A DNA stretch of 48,950 nt from JAKFWF01 sp031429105. Lineage in GTDB: Bacteria > Pseudomonadota > Alphaproteobacteria > Rhizobiales > Hyphomicrobiaceae. Shown here in pieces: positions 33,273 through 40,692 of the stretch (position 1 is its first letter; the number at the start of each line of letters is the position of its first letter). The notes below the pieces were generated by a model. It had not been told where the DNA came from. It ran no database searches and was given only the letters and a program-made list of their open reading frames with translations. Position numbers and translations under genes: made by a program. The DNA lies in contig JANOYV010000045.1 in assembly GCA_031429105.1 (NCBI GenBank), positions 1 to 48,950 of the forward strand, read 5' to 3'.

Positions 33273-34886
33273 CTAATTGCCCAGGATCATCGCTGCGCCC
33301 TTCTCCGCAATCATCAACGTCGGCGCATTCGTGTTTCCGCTGGTAATGGTTGGCATCACCGAGGCATCGATCACGCGCAACCCGTCGATGCCGCGCACCC
33401 GCAGATCTGGTCCAACAACGGCAGCTTCATCGGTCCCCATGCGGGCGGTCCCGACGGGGTGAAAAATGGTCGTCGAGATATCGCCAGCCGCTTTCGCCAG
33501 ATCATCATCGGTAACGATTGAAGGACCAGGGCGAAACTCCTCCGGTCGAAACCGTTGCAACGCGGGCTGCGCGATAATCTCGCGCGTGAGCCGAATTGAA
33601 TCGGCGGCCACCTGACGATCATCGGCCGTTGCCAGATAGTTCGGATCGATCTTGGGATGATCATCCGCATTCGGTGACGTTATTTGCACGCTGCCGCGAC
33701 TGGTCGGGCGCACGTTGCAGACGCTGGCCGTAAACGCTGGAAACGGGTCCAACGGCTCGCCGAACTTCGGCAGCGTCAGCGGCTGCACATGATACTGTAC
33801 GTTTGGCGTCTCACGGCTCGGGTCGGATTTGGCGAAAGCGCCCAGTTGCGATGGTGCCATCGACATCGGACCCGTTCGCTTCAACGCATACTCAAGTGCG
33901 ATACCGGCTTTCTGCCAAAGTTTTTGCGACGTCTCATTCAGCGTTTTCACGCCGTGCACCTTGTAGGCGCAGCGGATCTGTAGATGGTCCTGCAGGTTCG
34001 CACCGACGCCAGGCAGATCATGGCGGACCTCAACGTCAACACTTTGCAGCAGTCCGCCCGGACCGATGCCGGAGACTTGCAGGATCTGCGGCGAGCCGAT
34101 GGCGCCGGCCGCCAGGATCACTTCAGCCCGCGCTTTGATGGTGGCCACTTGCCCCTTCACGCGCAACCTTGCTCCCGTCACGCGTTTGCCTTCAAAGGTC
34201 AGTGCCGATACCTGCGCTTCCGTAATTACCGTTAGGTTTTGTCTACCTATGACCGGGCGCAGAAAGGCCTTCGATGTATTCCAGCGAAACCCGGAGCGCT
34301 GATTGACCTGAAAGTAGCTTGAGCCTGCGTTGTCGCCGCCGTTGAAGTCGCGGATCTTGGGGATACCTGCTTGAGCTGCTGCATCTGCAAACGCATCAAG
34401 GATCGCCCAGCGCACACGTGGCTCTTCGATCCGCCACTCGCCGCCCCGCGCATGGACATGGCCCAACTCCCCTGCCCCCATGGCGGCCTGATCTTCGTGT
34501 TTCAGGAAGTAGGGGAGGATGTCGTCCCAGGACCAGCCGGGATTACCCATCTGCCGCCATTGATCATAGTCGCGCGATTGGCCGCGCATGTAGATCATAC
34601 CGTTGATCGAAGAGCAGCCGCCGAGAACGCGCCCGCGCGGATAGTTCAAGCTGCGACCGTTCAGGCCGGCGGTGCCAGCCGTCTTATAACCCCAGTCGGT
34701 ACGTGGGTTGCCCATCAGGTAGAGGTAGCCGACGGGGATATGGATCCAGGGGTAGGTGTCGCGACCGCCGGCTTCGAGCAGCGCAACGCGTGTGCCGGGA
34801 TCGGCCGAAAGCCGGTTCGCCAGCAGGCATCCCGCGGTGCCAGCCCCGACGATCACATAGTCGAATTCGCCTAAAGCCTCGGTCAT
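33273..34886 (-). CDS. GMC-family FAD oxidoreductase (choline dehydrogenase-like)
   Basis: This is a 537-residue flavoenzyme oxidising alcohols. The FAD motif is VIVGAGTAGCLLANRL and the two GMC signatures are PRGRVLGGCSSINGMIYMRG and GAIGSPQILQVSGIGP. The catalytic His is in HPVGTARMGTDEAAVVGPDL. It resembles choline dehydrogenase and similar alcohol dehydrogenases; glycine-betaine pathway genes are not adjacent, so choline is not assumed. The ATG at 34886 has GGGGAGCG upstream. It ends 193 bp before the aapP start and lies 72 bp downstream of the GNAT gene. Confidence 0.93.
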   Translation of the reverse strand: MTEALGEFDYVIVGAGTAGCLLANRLSADPGTRVALLEAGGRDTYPWIHIPVGYLYLMGNPRTDWGYKTAGTAGLNGRSLNYPRGRVLGGCSSINGMIYMRGQSRDYDQWRQMGNPGWSWDDILPYFLKHEDQAAMGAGELGHVHARGGEWRIEEPRVRWAILDAFADAAAQAGIPKIRDFNGGDNAGSSYFQVNQRSGFRWNTSKAFLRPVIGRQNLTVITEAQVSALTFEGKRVTGARLRVKGQVATIKARAEVILAAGAIGSPQILQVSGIGPGGLLQSVDVEVRHDLPGVGANLQDHLQIRCAYKVHGVKTLNETSQKLWQKAGIALEYALKRTGPMSMAPSQLGAFAKSDPSRETPNVQYHVQPLTLPKFGEPLDPFPAFTASVCNVRPTSRGSVQITSPNADDHPKIDPNYLATADDRQVAADSIRLTREIIAQPALQRFRPEEFRPGPSIVTDDDLAKAAGDISTTIFHPVGTARMGTDEAAVVGPDLRVRGIDGLRVIDASVMPTITSGNTNAPTLMIAEKGAAMILGN

Positions 34887-34958
34887 CACGCTCCCCGTTT
34901 CTGGTCGACTTGCCCGCGTTGATAGCGTTCAACCGTGAGCGCCGCTAGCCCGACCGTC

Positions 34959-35504
34959 TCACAAGCGCCGTCCGAGAAACACAATAGCGTTTGCAGCATT
35001 CAACCTTCGATCCACCTCGATGAAACCGCAGCGCTCATAGAAGCGCACGTTACGACTGGCAGCTCCGGTGACAACGTGCAGTCCCGGCGCCCCACATGCA
35101 GTTGCATGAGCGGCGAACGTCTCAATCAATTGTGCACCAACACCCTGCCCACGCACATCTTCGGCAACGTTGATATGCAGGTGCGCTGGATACGTCGCAC
35201 TCGACGCCGCAAAAGCCAACGCGGTCGCCATGTCGGCAAATCGAGGTTGACGTGCAATGTCCGCGATCGAACCTGCAACATACCCAACGACGTGATCGGC
35301 AGCGTCTGTTGCCAGAAATACATGGGGCTGATCGACAAGCAAATAGCGCCCGAGCCAGCGCTCTCGGAAGGCAGCTTTGTCGACTGCGCCGCCGAATGAC
35401 TGTGTCGCGCTTGAGGCGAAAAAGATCCGGTCCAACGCTGCCATCTGATCCGGTGACCAGGTGCGATGGGTATAGCCATTGATTTGAATGCGAGGGGCCA
35501 TCAT
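34959..35504 (-). CDS. GNAT-family N-acetyltransferase
   Basis: This is a 181-residue acetyltransferase. The acetyl-CoA binding motif is HINVAEDVRGQGVGAQLIET (about residues 111-130) with the Arg/Gln-x-x-Gly-x-Gly/Ala pattern, followed by LHVVTGAASRNVRFYERCGF and a final beta strand. The substrate is unknown. It starts inside the stop region of pta (4-bp ATGA overlap) and is thus translationally coupled to a phosphotransacetylase, suggesting it uses or balances acetyl-CoA supply. Confidence 0.88.
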   Translation of the reverse strand: MMAPRIQINGYTHRTWSPDQMAALDRIFFASSATQSFGGAVDKAAFRERWLGRYLLVDQPHVFLATDAADHVVGYVAGSIADIARQPRFADMATALAFAASSATYPAHLHINVAEDVRGQGVGAQLIETFAAHATACGAPGLHVVTGAASRNVRFYERCGFIEVDRRLNAANAIVFLGRRL

Positions 35505-36493
35505 GCCTTCAGCGACCGCGCCAGCGTGATCACAACGGTCGCGACGATATCATCGACGGTTGCCCCACGCGACAGGTCGGAGATCGGTCGCCGGAAGCCT
35601 TGCAAGAATGGCCCGAGCGCCTGCGCGCCGCCAAGCTCCTGCACCAGTTTATAGGCAATATTACCGGAATCGAGATCAGGAAAGATCAGCACGTTGGCAA
35701 GGCCCGCAACGTGGCCGACCTCGGCCATTTTCTTTTGCGCGACGACCAAGGACAAGGCTGCATCGCCCTGCAACTCACCATCGATGGCAAGGTCTGGCCT
35801 TCGCGCGCGCACGTCCGCTAGTGCTGCTCTTACCTTTTCGACCCGCGTATGCTGGGCGCTGCCTTTCGTCGAGAACGATAGCAGCGCCACCCGTGGGAGT
35901 TCTCCCAACACCTGCGCACTATCGGCCGACGCAATCGCAATATCTGCTAACTCGCGCGCCGTTGGGTCGGCATTGACGGCACAGTCGGCAAAGATCAAAG
36001 CGCGTGCTGGCTTGGCACCGATGGCTGGCGTCAGCATCACGAAATAGCTCGATGGTATTTCAATGCCAGGTGCCAGACCGATGGTCATCAACCCTGCCTC
36101 AATCACACGCTTGGTCGGGTTGGCAGCGCCAGCAACGAACGTGTCAGCCGCTCTATCCGCTACCAACGAGCCAGCAAAGTAGAGCGGCTTGGCGAGCAAC
36201 CGCAGGGCTGCCTTCGCACTGAGCGACGGTCGAGCGTCCACGATCACTGCAGTCAGCCGTTCCAACGCCGGATCGGTTGCCGGATCGCGCGCATCGTAGT
36301 CCATTGGACCCAGACCTGCCGCACGCGCCAACGTGTCAATTGTACTGCGTTCACCCAGCAAAATTGGCCTGGCGAGCGCTTCCGTGCTCAAGATCCGCGC
36401 CGCTTGCAGCACCCGGGCATCGCTACTCTCAGGCAGCACAACGCTCAGGCTGCGCCCGTGGATCGCTTGTCTACATGCGCCAACGATATCCAT
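35501..36493 (-). CDS. pta: Phosphate acetyltransferase (Pta/EutD-like phosphate acyltransferase)
   Basis: This is a 330-residue enzyme of the phosphate acetyl/butyryl transferase family that interconverts acetyl-CoA and acetyl phosphate. Recognisable segments are VVLPESSDARVLQAARI, FVAGAANPTKRVIEAGLMTI and NADPTARELADIAI, then VALLSFSTKGSA and LIFPDLDSGNIAYKLVQEL near the C-terminus. It lacks the N-terminal regulatory domain of long Pta proteins. No acetate kinase gene lies next to it; instead a GNAT gene overlaps its end. The start is divergent from the BKACE gene across 118 bp. Confidence 0.9.
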   Translation of the reverse strand: MDIVGACRQAIHGRSLSVVLPESSDARVLQAARILSTEALARPILLGERSTIDTLARAAGLGPMDYDARDPATDPALERLTAVIVDARPSLSAKAALRLLAKPLYFAGSLVADRAADTFVAGAANPTKRVIEAGLMTIGLAPGIEIPSSYFVMLTPAIGAKPARALIFADCAVNADPTARELADIAIASADSAQVLGELPRVALLSFSTKGSAQHTRVEKVRAALADVRARRPDLAIDGELQGDAALSLVVAQKKMAEVGHVAGLANVLIFPDLDSGNIAYKLVQELGGAQALGPFLQGFRRPISDLSRGATVDDIVATVVITLARSLKA

Positions 36494-36611
36494 TGCAGCC
36501 CTGACTTACAGTTTAGCTTTGCGTTTAGACGGTCCGGTGCACTTGTCCAAGCGGCGCTGCAGCAGCACACTCGTTGAAAACTGACGAAACAACAACGCAA
36601 GGCCTGAACCC

Positions 36612-37496
36612 ATGGCAGTCAAAACCATTGTCACGTGTGCGCTGACCGGCGGCTTCGATACCGTCGATAAAAACCCGGCCGTTCCGGTTACGCCCGAGCA
36701 ACTTGCAAATTCGGCCCTCGGTGCAGCAAACGCAGGCGCTGCTATCGTCCACATTCACGTGCGCGACCCGAAGACCGGCAAGCCGTCGATGGCCCTCGAG
36801 TTGTATGAGGAGACGGTTCAGCGGATCAGAGCCGTCAACCGCGCGCTTATCATCAACCTGACGACAGGTGCCGGCGGCCGCTTCATTCCAGGCGACACCG
36901 AGCCACGGATCGCGGCCGAGGGCACGACACTGACGACGCCAGCCATTCGCATGCGGCACATCGAAAAGATAAAACCTGAAATCTGCACGCTCGATTGCGG
37001 CAGCATGAACTTCGGCCCGCACGTCTTCATCAACACGCCAGCCCACTTGGCGGCAATGGCAGCGTCAGCCAAGAAAAGCGGCACCAAGCCTGAAATCGAG
37101 GTGTTCGATTTGGGCCACATCGAACTTGCCAAGAAACTGATCGGTGACGGCCTGATCGCCCCGCCCCCCATGTTCCAACTATGCCTTGGCATTGCCTACG
37201 GCGCGCCGGCCACCCCGGAAGCGATGCTTGCCATGCGCAACGCCCTGCCAGCTGGCGCTGTGTGGTGCGCGTTCGGCATCGGCCGGATGCAGTTTCCGCT
37301 GGTCGCACAAACCGTGCTCTACGGCGGCCATGTCCGTGTGGGCCTCGAAGACAACCTCTACATTGATCGCGGCAAACTTGCGCCCTCCAACGCCGCTCTG
37401 GTCGAACGCGCGGTCCAAATCATCCGGATCATCGGCGGCGAGATCGCATCGCCCGCCGAGGCCCGCAACGAGCTCGGACTGAGCGCCGCCGCATAA
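36612..37496 (+). CDS. BKACE-family beta-keto acid cleavage enzyme (DUF849)
   Basis: This is a 294-residue zinc enzyme of the beta-keto acid cleavage family, which condenses a 3-keto acid with acetyl-CoA to give acetoacetate and a new CoA ester (as in 3-keto-5-aminohexanoate cleavage). The metal motif is VHIHVRDPKTGKPS (HIH), and the glutamate-bearing loop VGLEDNLYIDRGKLAPSNA is typical. The 3-keto acid substrate varies across the family and cannot be named. ATG 36612 has AAGGCC upstream. It stands alone on the plus strand and meets thiL tail to tail, 11 bp apart. Confidence 0.9.
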   Translation: MAVKTIVTCALTGGFDTVDKNPAVPVTPEQLANSALGAANAGAAIVHIHVRDPKTGKPSMALELYEETVQRIRAVNRALIINLTTGAGGRFIPGDTEPRIAAEGTTLTTPAIRMRHIEKIKPEICTLDCGSMNFGPHVFINTPAHLAAMAASAKKSGTKPEIEVFDLGHIELAKKLIGDGLIAPPPMFQLCLGIAYGAPATPEAMLAMRNALPAGAVWCAFGIGRMQFPLVAQTVLYGGHVRVGLEDNLYIDRGKLAPSNAALVERAVQIIRIIGGEIASPAEARNELGLSAAA

Positions 37497-37507
37497 AAGT
37501 CGCGCGC

Positions 37508-38509
37508 TCAAAAATGCTCAAACCCGGATTTCGTGAGGGTCACCGGCAGTCCGTTGGCATTGAGCAGCGTAACACCCTGGCCCTTCACGATCTCGCCGAT
37601 GTCGGTGACCGCGACCCCGCGTTCAAGCGCTGCCTCTTCGAAGGCCGCCGCACGCTTCGGTGGTACAATTGCTAGAATTTCATAATCGTCACCACCGTTG
37701 GCCGCGATTTCGCGCAAATCCGGTTGCTCGGCAAAGACGCGTTCGGCAGCACTCGATACCGGCAGCTGGTCGAGCATGACTTCGGCCCCTTGGCCCGATG
37801 CCTTGCACAAGCGTCCCAGATCTTTCACGAGCCCATCTGACAGATCCATTGCAGCCGACGCGTGTTCCAGCAGCAATGCTGATAATTCGATGCGCGCCGT
37901 TGGCCGCAAAAACCGCTCCATCAGATACAGCCGCTGATCCTTATCCAGGCTTGCAAACCGCTTGGCATCAGGCTTGCGCCGCAGGATCAGTCCGAGGCCT
38001 GCATCACCCAACGTGCCAGAAACGAAAATGCGATCACCCACCTTGGCCGTTGCCCGCTGCACCATTTGTCCATGTGGCACATGCCCCATCGCAGTGATCG
38101 TAACCGACAAGGCCACACCAGGACGCCGATCCGTATCACCACCGATCAGAGCCAGCCCGTAGTGATCCTGGGCGTCCTTGAGCCCGGAGGCAAACCGGAT
38201 CATCCAATCGCGATCAGGCGCTTCGGGCAGGCTCAGGGCCATCAGATAACACTGCGGCGTCGCGCCCTTGGCCGCGAGGTCGGAGACGTTGACCGCAAGC
38301 GCACGCCAGCCAATTGTCTCGGGCGCCTCGTCGGGCAAAAAGTGCAAGCCCGAGACGAGCGCGTCGGTCGTCACCACCAGATCATGGCCTGAAGGCGGTT
38401 GCAGCACCGCGCAATCGTCCTTCAACCCGAAGGCACCCGGCACCTTGTCAGTGAGCGGCGCCAAGTACTGCTGGATCAGTTCTTCTTCGCTGGCGATGAC
38501 CTGACCCAT
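37508..38509 (-). CDS. thiL: Thiamine-monophosphate kinase ThiL
   Basis: This is a 333-residue ATP-dependent kinase making thiamine diphosphate. Motifs include FGLKDDCAVLQP, TTDALVSGLHFLPDE with its metal-binding Asp, GGDTDRRPG and AMDLSDGLVKDL. The start at 38509 begins the conserved EEELIQQYLAPL; the frame continues to 38653 over nusB without family support. It ends the riboflavin-nusB operon, 25 bp after nusB. Confidence 0.96.
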   Translation of the reverse strand: MGQVIASEEELIQQYLAPLTDKVPGAFGLKDDCAVLQPPSGHDLVVTTDALVSGLHFLPDEAPETIGWRALAVNVSDLAAKGATPQCYLMALSLPEAPDRDWMIRFASGLKDAQDHYGLALIGGDTDRRPGVALSVTITAMGHVPHGQMVQRATAKVGDRIFVSGTLGDAGLGLILRRKPDAKRFASLDKDQRLYLMERFLRPTARIELSALLLEHASAAMDLSDGLVKDLGRLCKASGQGAEVMLDQLPVSSAAERVFAEQPDLREIAANGGDDYEILAIVPPKRAAAFEEAALERGVAVTDIGEIVKGQGVTLLNANGLPVTLTKSGFEHF

Positions 38510-38534
38510 GCGATCTCGTATGTGCCTGTGTGTT

Positions 38535-39017
38535 TTAGGTCTTGGAGATGAATTCTGGCGCGCGCAATTTGCGTGCAAGCTTATCGAGAACGCCGTTGAC
38601 GACCTTCGGTTCCTCCTCGTTGAAGAACGCGTTTGCGACCTCGACATACTCACTGATCGCGACGCGCGCCGGCACGTCCGGCCGCTCCATCAGTTCGAAC
38701 GTGCCCGCGCGCAAAATCGCCCGCAAAATACTGTCGACCCGTACCAGCCGCCAGCCCACGGCCAACTGCTGATCAACCATCGGATCGATGTCGAGCTGAC
38801 GACGCACGACACCGCGCAAGACCTCGGCAAAGAACACGGCATCAGCGCCGCGCAGTTCATCGTCAGCCTCGTCCCCGGCAAATCGAATACGCACGAACTC
38901 GTCAACCACATCGTTGAGATCGATGCCCGACAGATCCATCTGGTACAGCGCCTGAACGGCGGCCACACGCGAGGCACTGCGGGGACGTGCTTTTTGTTTT
39001 TTGGCAGCCATGGCCAT
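38535..39017 (-). CDS. nusB: Transcription antitermination factor NusB
   Basis: This is a 160-residue all-helical antitermination protein binding the boxA RNA with NusE. The N-terminal RSASRVAAVQALYQMDLSG and C-terminal PARVAISEYVEVANAFFNEE match NusB. Start at 39017, sharing one base with the ribH stop; the second Met at 39011 is an alternative. Its place between ribH and thiL is the conserved alphaproteobacterial order. Confidence 0.96.
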   Translation of the reverse strand: MAMAAKKQKARPRSASRVAAVQALYQMDLSGIDLNDVVDEFVRIRFAGDEADDELRGADAVFFAEVLRGVVRRQLDIDPMVDQQLAVGWRLVRVDSILRAILRAGTFELMERPDVPARVAISEYVEVANAFFNEEEPKVVNGVLDKLARKLRAPEFISKT

Positions 39018-39532
39018 TAGTGCTTCCCTGCAGCAAACAGCGCCGCGACCTCGATCAATCGGAGACAGGCACTCGCCGCATCCGCACCCTTGCCCGCGCG
39101 TCCGCCACTTGCTCGTGCCATTGCCTGTGCTTCGGTATCAACCGTTAAAATCGCATTTCCGAGTGGAATTGCGTGCCGCATCGCGATCTCATAGCACCAA
39201 TGGTTCGCGTTGTTACAGACGATATCATAGTGCGAGGTCTCGCCGCGGATGACGCAGCCGAGCAGGATAACGCCACTGTAGCGCGCAGTTGCGGCCCCTG
39301 TTGGCAAAACACCGTTGGCGACTGCTGCCGCCAACACCTGCGGGATTTCGAGTGCTCCCGGCACGTTGATCCGCTCGTAGGCGACGCCTTGGGCTTCGAA
39401 TTCAGCAATTGCGCCTTGGAGCAGCGCTTCGCCAACGGCGTCGTAGTAACGTGCTTCGATAATCAGAACAGGCAGCTTGGGCCGCGCGTGCGCAGCTATC
39501 GCCCATGGTGCTTGTGTGCCTTTGCCAGCCAT
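39017..39532 (-). CDS. ribH: 6,7-dimethyl-8-ribityllumazine synthase
   Basis: This is a 171-residue lumazine synthase. The catalytic His lies in GCVIRGETSHYDIVCN and the substrate motif is INVPGALEIPQVLAAAV. It joins 5-amino-6-ribitylaminouracil and the RibB product. The start overlaps the ribBA stop (ATGA), so expression is coupled. Length fits the icosahedral type. Confidence 0.97.
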   Translation of the reverse strand: MAGKGTQAPWAIAAHARPKLPVLIIEARYYDAVGEALLQGAIAEFEAQGVAYERINVPGALEIPQVLAAAVANGVLPTGAATARYSGVILLGCVIRGETSHYDIVCNNANHWCYEIAMRHAIPLGNAILTVDTEAQAMARASGGRAGKGADAASACLRLIEVAALFAAGKH

Positions 39533-40692
39533 CAGGTGATCTTCCTGGTGCCAGCGATCTTCAATCCATAACCTTCGAGGCCGACGTAGACCGACGCTGG
39601 CGAATTCGACAGCAACGTCATTTCCGTGACGCCGAGATCGCGCAAGATCTGGCTACCGATGCCAATTTCGACGCGGCGGCGCTCGTGGTTGTCAGTCACA
39701 GCCCCTGCCTTTTTCGGGCGACCTTCGCGGGCCAGCCCCTCGGACACCGCCTTCGGACGCAGATCGCGGATCAGCACGACCACGCCACGCCCCTCCGCCT
39801 CGATCATCCGCATCGATTTCTCGACCAACGACCCCTGGCCAGCTTCAATCCCGATGCCAAGCACATCGGCCATGGCGTTGACGGCATGCACGCGCACAAG
39901 TACCGGGCCCGGTGCTTCAAGATCACCTTTCACCAGCACCAGATGTTCGCTGGCATCGACCGTCGTTGAGTAGACGTGCAGCGCGAACTTGCCACCGTAG
40001 GCGCTTTCGACGTCGCGGCGCGCAACCGAGCGCACAAGCTTGTCGTTCGATAAGCGGAACGCGATCAGATCTTCGATGGTTCCGATCTTGAGGCCATGCT
40101 TTTGGGCAAAGCCGACGAGGTCGGGCACCCGCGCCATGGTGCCATCGTCGTTCATGATTTCGCAGATGACGGCCGCCGGATAGAGGCCGGCCAAACGGCA
40201 CAGATCGACCGAGGCTTCGGTGTGGCCAGCACGAACCAGCACGCCGCCTTCCCTGGCGATCAGCGGGAATACGTGACCCGGCGACACGACGTCTTCGTGG
40301 CCCTTGCTGGCATCGATCGCGGTCGCAATCGTGCGCGCCCTGTCGTGTGCCGAAATGCCGGTGGTAATCCCCTCGCGCGCCTCGATCGAAACGGTGAAGG
40401 CTGTGCCGGTGCGCGATGCGTTCTGGCGCACCATGCTCTCAAGGCGCAACTCGTCAGCACGCGCCTTGGTGAGCGACATGCAGATCAACCCGCGGCCGAA
40501 CTTCGCCATGAAGTTGACGGCATCGGGCGTCGCCATTTGCGCCGGGATGATCAGGTCGCCTTCGTTCTCGCGATCTTCAGCATCGACCAGGATCACCATG
40601 CGACCGTTACGCAAATCCTCGATGATCTCGGGCGTTGCCGACAAAAATCCACGACCTTCCTGATATTCAACAGTCTTGATGCTTTGCTTCAC
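39532..40692 (-). CDS. ribBA: RibBX: DHBP synthase with a degenerate GTP cyclohydrolase II domain
   Basis: This is a 386-residue protein. Residues about 15-210 are an intact 3,4-dihydroxy-2-butanone 4-phosphate synthase (DAEDRENEGDLIIPA; RAGHTEASVDLCRLAG). The C-terminal half has the GTP cyclohydrolase II outline (FRLSNDKLVRSVARRDVES and then VRVHAVNAMADVLGIGIEAG) but the zinc motif normally written GxCxTGD...CDC is replaced, with no cysteines there. This matches the RibBX type described for some proteobacteria, where a separate RibA supplies the first step. Start is GTG 40692, directly after the ribDE stop, with GGAG upstream. Confidence 0.9.
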   Translation of the reverse strand: MKQSIKTVEYQEGRGFLSATPEIIEDLRNGRMVILVDAEDRENEGDLIIPAQMATPDAVNFMAKFGRGLICMSLTKARADELRLESMVRQNASRTGTAFTVSIEAREGITTGISAHDRARTIATAIDASKGHEDVVSPGHVFPLIAREGGVLVRAGHTEASVDLCRLAGLYPAAVICEIMNDDGTMARVPDLVGFAQKHGLKIGTIEDLIAFRLSNDKLVRSVARRDVESAYGGKFALHVYSTTVDASEHLVLVKGDLEAPGPVLVRVHAVNAMADVLGIGIEAGQGSLVEKSMRMIEAEGRGVVVLIRDLRPKAVSEGLAREGRPKKAGAVTDNHERRRVEIGIGSQILRDLGVTEMTLLSNSPASVYVGLEGYGLKIAGTRKIT

